A DNA stretch of 64,000 nucleotides from Paragonimus skrjabini miyazakii (GCA_014338405.1 JTDE01001048.1:15828-79827); one strand, 5' to 3'; positions 33,961 to 47,364 are shown, numbered from the stretch's first letter. The notes: generated by a model not told the origin, from the sequence alone. A program made the numbers and translations.

Positions 33961-36900
33961 TCAGCTTTTATCAAACCTGCTATATTCAAGGTACTGATAG
34001 GGTGTACAGCAAAATTCGATAGGTGTAATAAGTTCAGTGTTTAATTAAGGGAAGTCAAACTGGCTATCGGGTTCCTGTATATGATGTTTAGAATTTTCGA
34101 ACAAAAGTTGAAATATCCTTGGAAAATATCATATACTGTCTCGATTTTATTGTAACAGTTATCTCGTTAGAATCGGATGGTTAAAACATGAGACTTAAAC
34201 CACAAATTATCGCCAGCAGAATAGTAAGAGAGTTAACGCCCAATGAATCGAACGAATTCAAATGTTACATTCAGCAGATAGTGAAAGAAAGGCGAAAAAA
34301 GAAAGCAATGAGACTGTGAAAACTATATGATCTGATCAAACCTAAGACTGAATCTCCGAGAAATCCCGAATAGTGGGTGCATAAATTTTATCTTCAGCTT
34401 TGGGTAATTTAGTCTCAAAGTGTTACTAGGACCGACGTTCTGTTATCTTGAGGACACATTCAACTGAGCAAAGTTTACTCCACGCTATCTTTCGATACTG
34501 AGATGCCTAAAACAATCTTAGTTCAGTCTTGCTGTCAGTATCTCACAGGGAAGTCGACGGCTAGAAATCCGATGAGTAGGAAGCACTTTACTGAAATTTC
34601 TAGGACGGATTTAGGGTATGATATTATTCATACCTCAGACCGGTGTTATAGTTGTCATCTTAGGTGACTAAGATTACGTGACTAAAATGAGTGTTCTATT
34701 GGGGGAAGAAAACAAAATCTGTTGGCACGGGAAATATGAAGGCTAAAACAATGTCTGTTAGAAAGTTAGTAACAAAACAAGATTTGTTAAACAAAAGCGA
34801 GTGGTGGATTCTGCAAATTTCGAAAGATTAAGACCGTTGAGCAGTATAATTCTCAGACTTTGTAAAATGCCCAATGTACATAGAAATGGTGTACCACTGT
34901 GACTAATTTTGGATATGTGCAATTCTCCGTGCCACTTAGCTGTCGCAGCCGGCTGTCAGAAACTAGCGATTTCTAGTCTATGAGGTTCTTTCGAATTTAC
35001 TGAAACGGTAAACAATTGAGAACAATAGGTAGGCATTTATTCTCGCTTGAAGTCACATCCGTCTTTACAAACAGCCCACTCACTGGAAAAGTTTAGTTAC
35101 TCAATTAGTATATGGAAAACAACAGCATTAATTTAGGAGTGCGAACAGTGGAGTTAGAACAGCTACCATATCAGTGCATACGCAGCGTTCAATTTAGGGA
35201 CGGGATAGAAATAGTCCCCACTAGGTCCATTATTGGCGAACAAGGAGCGTCGTTCCCTACTTGACACAAGATATCAGACACTATTTATGACATTCATGTA
35301 TAAAATGCTATCTGTATGATCTGAATCGAAAAACATCAATAAGTTACTATCACATTTTAACTGACTGCGAAAATATCTATTTTACCTTAGAATATGGGTC
35401 ATCCACAGGTGTTACGTTCTTAGGCGTGTGCACATCTTGTCACAAAGCTTAAATGGTACAAAAATGCCTATCATACAGCACCTTGATCCGGTTAGCAAGA
35501 ACTCTTTAAAAGCTATGTATCGTTAGGACAAAGAGAAATTCCAGCTGAATATCTAACGGACAAAGCGGCAAAATACTCTCACACGATAATATGTAAGAGA
35601 ATACAGAATGTCTGTTTACTACACTGAGAATTGTTAATAAAAACAGTTTATTCTTAAGGATAGGCCGATGAAAATACATTTAGGCATACCGTAAGCTGCA
35701 CACGAGAATTCTGGTTATGTTTTGTGTTTGTTGATAGTTCCCCCGAAAACATAACCCGGAATCTCACTAAAGCAATTGGTAACGCCTAGCTTGCAGTTCA
35801 GTTCCACATCAGTTTTGCGTCTCCAAATGAGAGATATAACGCTTGTTCGTACCGCCTGTTAATATGGTTACCGTTTCATCTGTCCCTATGGACCAGACAC
35901 GATACAAATTATAAAGATCGATTGGGTTCAATGCACCTGCAATCGATGCACATTTGGTCGAGTCAGACTATCTGATCGCTCTGATGACTTCGTCCAGTTC
36001 ATACTATGAATTCTACCAGGCATAATTCAAAGATTATTGTGTTTCGTCTAAAAGGAAATATTTGGCTCATGAATGAACTCTCAGTTAGCTGGATTGGCCT
36101 TGGCATAACCGGGTGCACTTTTCTGTGTGCACTAGCTGAATATCTGATCATCCAAGGTGAATGAAACACTGTTATGCTTGTTACTGCTTAATTTTGAGCA
36201 CCTAGAGAGTGTGATATCCTCTCTGAGCGCGGCTTATTTGACCAGTTATCAGTTCAGTCGGTCCACAACAGTTTCGTCGAGCTCATCGGGTTAGCCATCA
36301 AAGAAGAACAAGTGACAACCGATTGAAGTGTGAAAGATGAAATGGTGGGACATGGTTTCCTCCATAGGACGTTGGATAGAACAGTAAGCATTTAGATACT
36401 CACAGGTGAGCGATTCATCTGTCGCGTACACGTTGCATCGGGTAAGGTGATTGTCATGTCAATAATGCTTAAACTGTTGTCTAATCAACTAGAATGAATG
36501 ACAGTTCTACTGAACCGCACCATCATTGGTACAGTGTGCGAGAGCTCATTTCAAGAACAGTCCATATAGTTTATTTGCTCAGAATGACCGCAAATTTCAA
36601 GGTGATGATACTATGTCCAACTGATAAGCCGTATAAGGAAGCTTCGTTAAGCTTACAAAGAAAACAGTTACTGTTTAGGGTAAGCTCATACTGATTACGT
36701 TGTGTATCGTTTGTCCATCTATGTACGCTTATCGGGATAGGGTACCTGATCAGATGCGGGTAGCAACAGATGGGGTGGTTGCGTTGAAATATCGATCAAA
36801 ACTAGGAAGCGGGTGCATGTATGTAGAATCGCATCGACTGAAAAGAGAGGGAAATAACAATTTTAAGTCCAATGTCGTGGCTTGCTGGCCGCGAACATGT

Positions 36901-38127
36901 TATGTCCACGACTTTACGGTGTGCATATCTGTTCGTTGCCTTCTGAGCGCCGAATACTATATCGTTTTTTTGCCCAAGTACATCAGCATACAAATAAGCA
37001 AAGGGTCCATTGTCACTTGTTCAGATACGATAATCTTGAACTGAATTATTGATTGCCATTCTTTTCAAACACCTACCCAGCATCAGTAGGCTGCCGGCTT
37101 GTGTTGTGCAAAGACTAACAGACCAATCAGTAAACGAGCTGATTGAAGGTTAATCCGTCAGCGTTTATAGTCTGTACAGATGAAGCGTCGAAATTGCTGA
37201 TGTCTCAAGTGAGCTAGAGATGGACTGTCACAGACAGGCGCTCATTCAATACACTTATGGTTAGTTTTCCTCGAGCTAATATGACATATGATGTCAATTC
37301 GATGTTCCAATCATTTAATACTCAGATGACAAGGCGCTCAAAACTAGAGGCAGTGTAAACAACGGGGGGAGGGAACGTCAAACTAGTAAAACAACAATTT
37401 GGACGCTGTTTAGCCCGGGATAAATGGTGCAGCATGGGGATTAAAACTATGTGTGGAAAATGCCTAGTTAAACTACCTAGTTAACTAGTTAACCTAGTTA
37501 ACTGTGAGTTGTTTCTGTGTGTTGTTCAACTGCTTAACTCTCAGTCCGTTCTGAGATGAACTGACTCGTCACTACAACCTTCGCAACCCTGATTTGGTTT
37601 AGTTTAGAGTTAACTAACATGGGATTGTACACAGTTGTTCCAATACTGATGTTCATCACAAAGCTATCGGCCCTGGTGTACTTTTTATTCGATTCAAGGA
37701 GAGAGCTACGTTGAGTCGTGATAATTTTGCCGACCAGGTGAGCAAGCTTTAGACTAAGTCGCCGCAGTTGAGACAGACAAAATTGTGCACCAGTAGAGTA
37801 GGATACAGAGGTTAGCCATCTGTCATTTTATGTGATTTTGCCTGCATAAGCCAGGTATGATTTTATAACATCGTCGTACTGTTACTTTCTGGAGTTGACT
37901 GAACTAGCCCCGAGCCCTAGAGAGCATTTCTTCTAAAACATTTTAGGGCCAATTTCATCAAAAGTGGTATTTAGTACAAAATACTGCGGTGCTTCTTAAT
38001 GGATCTTCTTAAGCGAGAGTGCTTTCTCTTAAGGAGTAGCTTTTATGGGAGAGCAATATATTGCTATTTTATAGCAGGATGAGAATGACGGATAATCTTA
38101 TCGGTTCGTTCCATAACCAGTACCCAC
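33961..38127. other. Cadherin intron, 5' portion; nothing recognised
   Basis: Long A+T-rich stretch. The plus-strand frame at 36700-37044 (114 codons) has no recognisable domain. A short palindromic repeat lies at 37463-37503. Confidence 0.4.
37463..37503. repeat. Short CTAGTTAA repeat
   Basis: Four near-tandem units of (C)CTAGTTAA(C), largely self-complementary (GTTAAC and CTAG palindromes). Confidence 0.6.
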
Positions 38128-38369
38128 CCTCATCCATATCCGTTGCGTTGATTACGAAGACCATAGTCCCGACCGGTGTATCTTCTCGTACATTGTGATA
38201 AAACGTGCTGCGTGCAAACTGCGGTCTCGCGTCATTCATATCGGTGATGCGTACTGTTACGGATGCACTTGAGTTGCGCGGTGGTAGCCCGTAATCAGAA
38301 CACGTGATCCATACCGTGATCCGCGAGGCCAGTTCCCGATCGAACACGGAGGCTGTCGTGAGTTTGTAC
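38128..38369 (-). CDS. Cadherin-superfamily gene, internal exon d
   Basis: Exon of 242 nt: one base completing a codon, 80 codons, one trailing base. The acceptor is TTCCAAG|GTACAAA at 38369 and the donor is GATGAGG|GTGGGT at 38128/38127. It reads YKLTTASVFDRE, CSDYGLPPRNSSASVTV and linker TDMNDARPQF. It then begins another repeat with VREDTPVGTMVF and NATDMDEG. The phase-2 end of exon c plus the first G makes ATG, and the trailing G plus GA of exon e makes Gly. The protein therefore runs through without a break. Confidence 0.9.
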
Positions 38370-39812
38370 CTTGGAAGACACCGGTGAGTACACACAACAA
38401 TCCGAGGTAATGAGAATTTATGAGGTTAGCATCAGTCTATCAACGACAAGTACGTAGGGACCATGGAGGTTGTTGCTGATGTTGAATTGTCAAGATACAT
38501 TTCGCCAAAGCGCACAGGACTGAGATAAGAACGTTTACCATTTTATCACATTTTCTGTTCGACTGTTAGCAAAGCTTCTTGCTAATGAAGCATGAAAATC
38601 TGAAATACTTGCTCCCGCGATGGCAAAATAGTGTGCAAGGTTGCTAGCGGAAAATCGTGAAAGTGGTATCTATGTCATTGTAGCCTTACCAGATCTCAGT
38701 CGTTATATTCTGGGTCACGCACAATGAAAATTAACACTCGTAACAACTTCGATTTCCTCATATTGGTAACTGCATTATAGTCTACCTCCAAATTGGTAAA
38801 CAGCTTGTTTGATGAATAGTCACATGAACAAGTAAGAATCACGTGGTTTTTGTCAAAGAAAAATATAAAAAATAAAGCAAAAAAGACTAAAGTGTTACTT
38901 ATACGGCTCTCATGTTTGTCTGGTGTGAAATTTTTTACCGCAGTATGTGAGAAAGATGTGGTCAACTGACAAATTCAAGTTCGAGTTGGACGCTGAGATT
39001 CATGTTACCAACCCACTAAATTGGAACTCCACTCGAAATTTCACGAGAGCTTTTAGTCACATGTCCTCGGATGCATAACCAAGTCTGCTTGCCGACTTCT
39101 TGATAAGAAGTAACCTGACCTCTTTCCTCATCCCTGATTTTACGACTGCTAGTTTCTGCTTGATACCTTCGTGGCTACTGATATATTCAGTCGATTTTAC
39201 TCAGACCAATATGCTGTCTGAATTGTTTACTTCCTAGTCGGTAAACGTGGAACAAGGTTGACGAATACATTTCCAACTCGCTCTGTCCGGTTCATTTACA
39301 GTATTGCGAACCATTAACCTAGGTATTACACAGATTGTCAATAGTCACATGATAAACGGTTCCAATGAAACGTTTCAGTTACCGCGATTTGACTTAGAAT
39401 GTTCAAAACAGCCAGCCTTCGGGGTTCGCGCGATAAGAAAAATTGTGCTTTTCTTTCACGGCAAGCCAAGTCAATATATAAAAGGGGCTTCTACCAACGT
39501 TTTTCTGCAACCAACAACCTTTTCTACTAACTCAGAGCATATTAATCATCTGGTACAATTTTGCTATATGGTAATTTTACAGTGAGCTTGTGAGTTTTGA
39601 GATATCTGGAAGACAGTTTCTTGTTATATTGCCGTCAGTGCTTTCAATGTACAAAAGCAGCAAAGTATAGCAAAAAACATGGCTTACGCAACGACATCAG
39701 CACACGGAAAGGCCATAGTTACTAGGACGTTGAAAACCAACTATTACTCGTAAGTAAAGTGAGAGGGCACCGACAAAACGGAAACAGGTGTTCCTATATA
39801 ATAATAACTCAC
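38370..39812. other. Cadherin intron c/d
   Basis: 1.44 kb between two well-supported exons. No element recognised; short frames at 38696-38965 and 39304-39585 look like chance. Confidence 0.6.
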
Positions 39813-40165
39813 ATGACAGAGAAAGGAACCTGCATGTATTGCAGTTTGAAAAATGTGTGTAGTGGATCCGTGATCAGATATTCGATCTGTTTTTCGTCCG
39901 CGTTCTCAAAACGCCATTGCTTAGGTTCTGTAAGCTGGCAGGCAACGCGGCCGTTGTCACCAGAATCACGGTCTGTGGCGGTAAACACAGCGACCAGACG
40001 ACCCGGCTGTTCATTTTCAGGAACCAAAGCATAGTTGGTCAAGTAGGCCGGCTCAAATCGAATTTCCGGTGCGTGATCATTTTCGTCCAGCACATGAATT
40101 TCTACTATGCATGTGGAGGCGCGTGGCAGTTGACCGCCGTCAACAGCCTCGACAGTCAAGTGAAT
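39813..40165 (-). CDS. Cadherin-superfamily gene, internal exon c
   Basis: Exon of 353 nt, 117 codons plus two bases. The acceptor is CTCATAG|ATTCAC at 40165. The donor is CAT|GTGAGT at 39813/39812, a perfect consensus. An earlier GT after CATGCAG (phase 0) would not match the phase of exon d, so I chose GTGAGT (phase 2). The peptide ends one repeat (LTVEAVDGG, linker VLDENDHAPEI). It opens the next with an ENEQPG strand-A turn, then ATDRDSGDNG and a Tyr-Leu-Ile-Thr-Asp-Pro strand. It contributes the Asp/Glu/Asn calcium ligands between two repeats. Confidence 0.9.
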
Positions 40166-42129
40166 CTATGAGCGTGACCAAGGCGGCCGTCATAAAAGAC
40201 GGTGGTTGAAGAATTTACAAAGTGACACGCAAGCGCGTTGTTTACAAAAAAGAAAGCAAATGATACGTTTTTCAGAAATACAAAAGCAGAACAAATGATG
40301 ACGAAAACTGAATGTTGCGGAATGCCGCACCTTGGCTGATGGTCATCAGACATTGAGGTGATTCCGTCCGCCTTATACGTTAGTGAGCCTCGATAAATTT
40401 GGTTTTACTGGTTAAATTATCAAATAGATGAAATCTGTTGCGAAGTGTAATGTTTGCATATTTGAAAACTTATGGGCTCTGCTACAGATGACTGTACTGA
40501 AGCTGAAAACTCCATGTTTTTTTAAAAGTACAGGAATTTACTGATGTTATAAATGAAACTACTCGTAAAGTACATTTGTTGTGTGGCGCCTTACTCATAA
40601 TACAGTTTGCCTCGGGGAATTATCCTGTACTTATGTGATTATTCAACCCTAGATTGGTTAACCAGCATTTTCAGTCTGCTCACACGGAACACAAAACAAC
40701 TCTAGTATCGTTGAGTATAAATGGATAGCTTGCGTATATTTATACCTTTAAGCCGTTATGACCAGCGGTCCGCGCTGTAAAACATCTTAAGTGATAAACT
40801 CAGTTTAGATAAATACTTTGTCGTCCATTGGAGCTTTTATGCAAGACATTACGAGGGGAAATTGGTGTTGCAATCACGGGCTGCAAAGTTTTGCTCTTAC
40901 TTAAGTGTCCGTCCACACGAACGGCATGTTTGTAAGGCGAACACTATAAAAAATAATCGTATGTCATCATAGATGGTAATACATCAGTATCTCAAATTAC
41001 TGCCAAATTGCTACACAATCAGTGAAAACTAGGCTAACCGAAAATAACACTCATGGCACTAATCTTAATCAGTTATCACCACACCTAAGATATCCAACCG
41101 GTAACTTTCTGAGCCGTGTGAGTCTTAGCATGGGTGACGAACACAAACTACAGTAAAAAAAACTCTTCGGCGGTTGCATTTCTCTTTGTCTGGTTATCAT
41201 CCGTCCAGCCTACATAAACTGTTTGCAGCGCCTTCGTCCAAGTTTGATCATCATAAAACCTAGACACTCTATTAGTATTTTTGTTTCCTTAAGATTTTTA
41301 GATATATTTGGTTGATGCTTTGATCTCACAGCTGGTTACAGTAGTGGTTAGAGATTGGCTACCGTCACTTGTAGATTAACAATCCAATATTACTTTCCCT
41401 TACTCTGGAGAGTTAAAACATTGCATACAAGTCACTAGTACTCTATTTCAGCGATCACGAGGTAGCAGAAACAAATGTCATACAGTAAAGTTGATGAGAC
41501 GGTCGTGGGACAGTACGAAACTATTAATTGCGCATGCATAAACACAATATACGATGGTTTCTCTAAGAATTCCGCTCAGTGTGCGATACCACACCTAGAC
41601 ACCGGGGGATTAATACTTTGCAAGCATGGGGCGGTAATGTTAAACGATTTATTTTTCCCCACTCTTTGGTAGCATTACGATGAAACATTAGGTGCTTCAA
41701 GGGTTATGTAGATGAACATACCAATAGTCATTCAACGGTTGTTCTGAAAAAGATAACAGTTGAAACGATTTCATATTTACTCTATCAAAGTATCTACAGA
41801 CATTGCTCAGCTCTTATTGTTAGATACAGTTAAATATCACTAACTGACGTTAAGTACAGTGTTCTGTATACTTCCTTTCTGCAAGTATGATGCCCGGCTA
41901 TTTTTACCGACCTCTACCGGGCTGGCACTTGTGGTCTGCTGTGCTGTGTAGTAGAGAACCATTTTTTAAATTCGCTGCATTTCATTCTATCAAGTAACTG
42001 TAATATTTACCTGCAAGGCTAGATCAGTGAAGTGGATAAGCAAAGGCATGGTAGAGCTTCGACTGATCGTTGAATGGTTTTGTCGGAGCATCCAAAATAT
42101 AAAATACTGGAGTTGAAAATTAAACAAAC
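40166..42129. other. Cadherin intron b/c
   Basis: 1.96 kb between supported exons with no recognisable element. Confidence 0.6.
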
Positions 42130-42285
42130 CAATTTGTACTGTTCATAGTTGATTTCCCATTGCACGTGAATCCAGCCGGTCACACTGTCCAAGTTGAATA
42201 GTCGAACAAATTCCGGCTTTGTCAGTGGGCTGAACCGGTATTTGAGTCGGCTGTTCACACCTTCGTCCGAATCCACAGCAACGAC
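42130..42285 (-). CDS. Cadherin-superfamily gene, internal exon b
   Basis: Internal exon of 52 codons, phase 0 at both ends. The acceptor is TTCTAG|GTCGTTGCT at 42285 and the donor is AAATTG|GTTTGT at 42130/42129. Joined to exon a, it continues the repeat as ENSRPHTPVVQ then VVAVDSDEGVN. This carries the canonical DxDEGxN calcium site, then DSVTGWI. INYEQ stands where most repeats have LDRE/LDYE. The next exon supplies the following strand. The match of motif order and phase on both sides is what supports the exon; it is short and would not be convincing alone. Confidence 0.87.
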
Positions 42286-42619
42286 CTAGAAGATAAGAAA
42301 ACGAAAACACAAAGATTGAGCCAGTTTTTAATATTTCTGCTTTCTGGATTGTGCAAACAAAACCTGTCTTCCTCTGTCAAGGCGTCGCTGTGGAAGCTAG
42401 AATAGACGCACACATATCAAGCACCATGCATTAACAGTGTTGTTGCCGATGAAATGAGGGCTATACTAGGAAATACCTGAATGATTGATGCCACCACACG
42501 ATCGTATTATTTTTCCAACCATGTATTTGATACAGGTAATTTTTATTTTCTATTCGTTTTGCGCAGATTGAGAAGAAGTTTTTTCTTTTCTGGGCAGTTT
42601 CATGCCCTTTCCTCGTATT

Positions 42620-42810
42620 TAAAACACTGAGTTCCCTTGATCCATTTCACCAGTAACGATAGAAGACATACGTCGCGAGATGTTGACGTTTCGGTTACTC
42701 TCTTCAATCATGAACGTAAAACATTAGAATATATAGGACATGCGGATAGTAACAACAATAGAAACAATCAACGATTGTGTTTACATAAAACAAGGACTAT
42801 AATCATATGC
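42620..42810 (-). repeat. Solo PLE family A terminal repeat
   Basis: On the minus strand this matches the 3' UTR and terminal repeat of element A4 (48130-48315) nearly end to end. It runs from CCTTGTTTTATGTAAAC through AATCGTTGATTGTTTC and the hammerhead region to GATCAAGGGAACTCAG. No protein-coding part is attached. It lies 335 bp upstream of exon b. Confidence 0.75.
42665..42722 (-). ncRNA. Hammerhead ribozyme relic in the solo PLE terminal repeat
   Basis: The minus strand reads TTGAAGA (first core C now T), GAGTAACC, GAAA, CGTCAACAT, C, then TCGCGACG. Stem III has a C/A mismatch. Stem I (CGTTCATGA with TCGCGACG) has a C/A mismatch and a G/U pair. Most differences from the A4 copy are transitions, consistent with decay. 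Confidence 0.5.
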
Positions 42811-44985
42811 CAAGGTATAGCAGTAATGTTGTGTCTGACCTGTGAACCGGTCACTGTTAACTGCCGTCCCCAAAGAGAGTGAGGAAGGGCTTGCAAACAG
42901 CTGATCCAACAAAATGGCGGGTAGGTGGCTCGACCTAGTCGGATGTCATCAGCGTCAAACTGGCTAGTGACCTTATACACAACTTGTGAAATACAATCAA
43001 GAGGTTGGTCCGGACACTTATTTTGTGTACGTAGTGTTGACGAAATCTAAGTTGCTGCAGCTGTCCCCAACAACCTTGGTGGTCCCCTGGACTAAATGTT
43101 TACAAACGCCCACCTTATTCCTTTAAGAACTGCAGTGGATGCTGACCACTTCGCGGGTTACCCATAAATGGCTGATACATTTTTGTATATCAGAAAATGA
43201 TGTGAAACAGCTGAGAAGAATAAACGCCTTTCCAATTTGGATCAGACAAATACAATTAAGAATTACAGGTACGGATGTCATCAGTTGAACCGGGAATGAA
43301 CGCTATTTTTAGCACATATGGCTATAATTCTGCAAATATGATCGGAGATTGTTACTCACGTATATACATATTAAAAAATCAACGTAAGGCTCGCTGTACA
43401 AGCAAAGTTTGTAATAACCATATGTTTCTGATAAGTACTATCAACCAGCTAGATCTATAACACTCCATTATAAAAACGTTGCATACAGGGTCCGGTCTTA
43501 GTTAAAATTTTCGATGTCGTCCCACTTCCTACACGGCAGCAAACTTTCATGAAGTTTTAAATGGCGGATGAATTATCAGTCTGCAACCAAGATAGGGTGA
43601 GTTACTCGCTCATTCGTTATTTTTCAACAAAGCTGCATAGGTTGTACAACCCAGCACTTGCATAGCGAAGCTACTAACCAATGTCCTATCAGGATTCAGG
43701 CCTGGTGATTTCTAATTAATCACTAGCACAGGTATGGGTAATCTTGATGACGATGACCACCAAGTCAGCGTCAATCGACCATTCATTGCTCCCTATGTGG
43801 TATCTCCAATTTGCTTTAAAAGTGTCGGACAATGCCAGCAAGATCGAAACTTCTATTTGCCAATTTGCTGGTGGTAAGTGGGACCATCTAAAACCAACGA
43901 AATCTTCCAATCCCATGTGAGATCACGATTAAGTTAGAAACAACTGATTATCTTTAACCCATTCAACATAGGAAAGTAATATGTTCGCCTTGTTACTCTC
44001 TCTCTACCGCAGTAATGGGCATTATTCGAGCGATTGGTCTTTCTAAACAAGTTGAGCGTTCCTATAATGATAGCGGTATGATTGTTGCAAATATGATAAA
44101 CAGTGATAAAGTCTTCCTTAGCTCCACTATCTTTTGACTCTTGGAGGTCTTTCTGTTGCCGACCCTCAGAAATTGAAAAAAATCACCCGACTTGTCTTTT
44201 CCTTTCAAAATGTTCAAAAAAACTCAGATTACAAAAGCATTCTCATCTTTCACTAGCCTGTAAATTTCCTATATATTGTGAATTCTACGATGGATATTTA
44301 TTTGGTTATAAACTTCATGACACTAAGTATTCAGAATGTTTGTGGCCTCAGGTGAGGGTGGTGTTGATTAGAGTCATTGTATTCAGCATGAAACTTTATC
44401 AGACTTGTAACTTGTTTGATAAATAAATTATATCGAGCGTTCTTGGTGTGTGTTCATAAATCACTAATATGTGTACACTAAATAAACAATGATCTTACGA
44501 AATTAAAAAATTGCTGTTAGTTAACTAATTCACCCGCCCACTTAAAAGATGACATCAGATGTTCTTGGGCAAAACCTAACGTAGTTTAAACTTTTCAATA
44601 AATTAGACGGTTTATTCGTTTCTAAAATTAGTGTTAGTTCTCAATATCACTAATGATTTGGAGCGTATAACCTTAGTAGAACTGAATGTCAACTGTTGGC
44701 CAAACTTAATCCACGTATACACAAATAAAACAAACTAACTGCGTCCACACGTTATTTCCACTCCAATCATTTGGTTGTATATAAGAATTCAGGCTACACC
44801 AGCAAACGGGTAAAACATTCACGATACAAGCTGTTTGCGAACAAAACCGCCCTACTTCCTTATCTATTTTAACCGATTACCCATTTGTAGTGACCACTTG
44901 AATGAATTTCTGTCATTTTCACCGTAGGTTTACGCACCCAGAGGTGTCAGAGAACCTGCACATCCAAATCTTTAAAAATATTATT
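42811..44985. other. Cadherin intron a/b; SINE C body fragment at 43835-43895
   Basis: GATCGAAACTTCTATTTGCC and TTGCTGGTGGTAAGTGGGACC resemble the SINE C body. The rest is unassigned, including the plus-strand frame at 44103-44426. Confidence 0.4.
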
Positions 44986-45034
44986 GATCACTTTTCGTTT
45001 CAAATATGTACATTACGATAATGAGAATAAAGGT

Positions 45035-45085
45035 ATACATAGGCGAACATATACTGTCGATTATGCATCTCCAGGCCGGTACAAT
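45035..45085 (-). ncRNA. Hammerhead-like motif, left arm of PLE B (degenerate)
   Basis: The minus strand reads GGC-CTGGAGA-TGCATAATC-GACA, then a stem-III-like GTATATGTT, C and GCC. GGC and GCC can pair as stem I. It differs from the hammerhead core by A to G (CTGAAGA to CTGGAGA) and GAAA to GACA. Confidence 0.35.
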
Positions 45086-45356
45086 CATACGAGTTAATAG
45101 AATTAGATCGAGATACCGAGCAGATTTATTACAGAAAAATTAGGTCACTGGTCAGTCAATTGGCGATGGCCTGAGTAATCAGTTACGTCACGCTTGTCCA
45201 TTGGTTTGACCGCGCAGGTTGACCATCGATCCGGTGGATTTGTGGCCATGGTAGGTGCATCATCGTTTTTGATTACATAATACCGAGTCAAGCATCTTGA
45301 TTCCAATGGTCTCTGCTGTACAAAGTGTTCTGATTCGGACCGCTTTTTATGGGTTG
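45071..45356 (-). repeat. Left inverted arm of PLE B
   Basis: Reverse complement of 47077-47364 with only a few substitutions (e.g. CATACGAG/CATATGAG, CATTGGTTTG/CATTGATTTG). It begins after the GGTTGCAATTTG boundary and runs outward to the hammerhead-like motif at 45068-45085. Confidence 0.85.
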
Positions 45357-45506
45357 CAATTTGAGGTTTTTTTTCGGTCAGACGTATAAATTAACCCCGC
45401 GTTCGCCAGATGACCTTGAATTATTTAAAACTACACTTGTTAACTGCTGTCAGCTATAATGTAATCGAGACAGAAGGGGCCTTAAACAAAACAGCACATG
45501 AATTGA

Positions 45507-47173
45507 CTGAAGATGGTTCAACAGAATCTAGATATTATCTTCAGCAGACCAGATAAAGGAGCTGGGATTGTCATCCTAAATAGAAACGATTACATCGAGT
45601 AATTCAGTGGTATTCTTGCAGACCAGACGAAGTTTCGTGGAGTTGCCAACGAAAGAGACAAAACCGAGTTTGCCGAACAACAGATCACTAAGTGTATTAA
45701 GTCATTAAAGGACGAAAAGCCGATAACTCCCCCTACTTACGAGCAACTACGACCACAGGGTTCTGCTATACCCCTCCTCTATAGACTACCAGAAGTCCAC
45801 AAACTTGGTGTACCGGTTTGTCCAATACCTGATATGATGAATTCGCCTTACCATTCAACGGCGAAACGGCCAGTGAAACTGCTTGAACCCGTCCGAAAAG
45901 CGATTGCCTCACCCAGTCTACATGATACGTTTGAATTTGTCGAATGCATACAGAACGTTAACATGAATTCACTGAAATCATGCTCAATAGACGTAGTGTC
46001 GTTATTCACAAACGTAAAGCTGCTAGAAACCGTCAATTTTATCTGTGACTACGTGTCTGAGACAGGAATCGATATTGGTTTACCACCAGTGAAATTGAAA
46101 GAGCTTCTGCCCCGTTGCACATTCGATGTACAACTACTGTTCAACGGTGTGCTGTATCGGCAGACAGATGGCGCAGCAATAGAATCCCCGCTTGGACCTC
46201 TCCTGGCAGATATATTCATAGGAAAGCTTGAACGCACTATGTTTCAATCAGCCATCAGCCAGTTCAGTCAATACTACCGATACGTAGACGATATATTTAT
46301 CGTAGCCGGTTCGGATGCTAACATTCACACAGTAATTGACACATTCAATCGCGCCCACCAGGCAGTTAAGTTTACACCTGAGGAGGAGACTGGAAGCGAG
46401 ATATCTTTCCTAGATGTTCGTTCATATCGACGAACAGACGGTACTGTTCAACGCAGAATTTACCGCAAGAGTACGTGGACAGGTCAGTACACAAACTTTC
46501 GCAGTTTTTTACCCCCAAAACAGAATAGAAGTCTAGTGCGCTGCCTGACTGAAGGAGCATATAAAATTTGCTCGGTGGATACGTTAGAAAGTGAACTCGA
46601 ATTCATAAAGAACGTCCTTCATGTTAACGGCTACCCGGAACAATTTATCGTTAGAAATATGATAAGAATATCACCTAAACCTGAAGTACATGACGTAAGA
46701 AAGAAGGCTGTGTTTATTCGAGTGCTGATCAAAGGTGGCATTGCCGCAGAATGGCTGACAAATAGGCTCAACCAGACAATCAGCAAGACCCATGCTACAG
46801 CTAAACCCAGTATTCAATTCTCCATATCCCCAATTCTCAGGTTTTATAACAAAGATAGACTGACAGTTCAGACCTCATCTATGTGTACCTACTCATTCAC
46901 TTGTTCCTGTGAGGCAGGTTCTACTGGTCGAACATCAAGACAACTTTCGAAAAGAATCCGAAAACACTGTACACGGTAGCTGGGGCACGGGGAATCACGA
47001 TCGGTCAACAGTGTTATCCTCGCTCATCTGGTTGAAACACTTATCTAGCCTGCAAAATGGTATATCGCGTGCCAGTCAACCCATCAAAAGCGGTCCGAAT
47101 CAGAACACTTTGTACAGCAGAGACCATTGGAATCAAGATGCTTGACTCGGTATTATGTAATCAAAAACGATGA
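45507..47173 (+). pseudogene. PLE B reverse transcriptase and GIY-YIG endonuclease, one frame broken at three points
   Basis: The N-terminal RT block is FSRPDKGAGIVILNRNDY, followed by a TAA (45600-45602). The same frame then stays open for 125 sense codons from there to 45977 and beyond, to 46979. It holds LPEVHKLGVPV, motif A SIDVVSLFTNVKL (Asp53 counted from the ATG at 45834), motif B DGAAIESPLGPLL, motif C YVDD (150-153) and SFLDV. Endonuclease landmarks are YSFTCSCEAGSTGRTSRQL; the family's YIG reads STG, so the catalytic Tyr is lost. A TAG at 46977-46979 and a frameshift near 47040 precede the C-terminal part (YRVPVNPSKAVRIRTLCTAE to 47173). RT catalytic residues remain; the element is otherwise inactive. 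Confidence 0.82.
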
Positions 47174-47364
47174 TGCACCTACCATGGCCACAAATCCACC
47201 GGATCGATGGTCAACCTGCGCGGTCAAATCAATGGACAAGCGTGACGTAACTGATTACTCAGGCCATCGCCAATTGACTGACCAGTGACCTAATTTTTCT
47301 GTAATAAATCTGCTCGGTATCTCGATCTAATTCTATTAACTCATATGATTGTACCGGCCTAAAG
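47077..47364 (+). repeat. Right inverted arm of PLE B (true 3' end)
   Basis: It contains the last codons of the endonuclease (CTAETIGIKMLDSVLCNQK) and about 190 bp of UTR, so this arm is the original 3' end and the left one the copy. Confidence 0.85.

Noticed and set aside
36700..37044. 114-codon plus-strand open frame
   Set aside because: No domain; lies in the large intron of the cadherin gene with no supporting signals.
39813..39845. Alternative donor CATGCAG|GTTCCT for cadherin exon c
   Set aside because: It would leave phase 0, which does not fit the phase of exon d; the later CAT|GTGAGT fits both consensus and phase.
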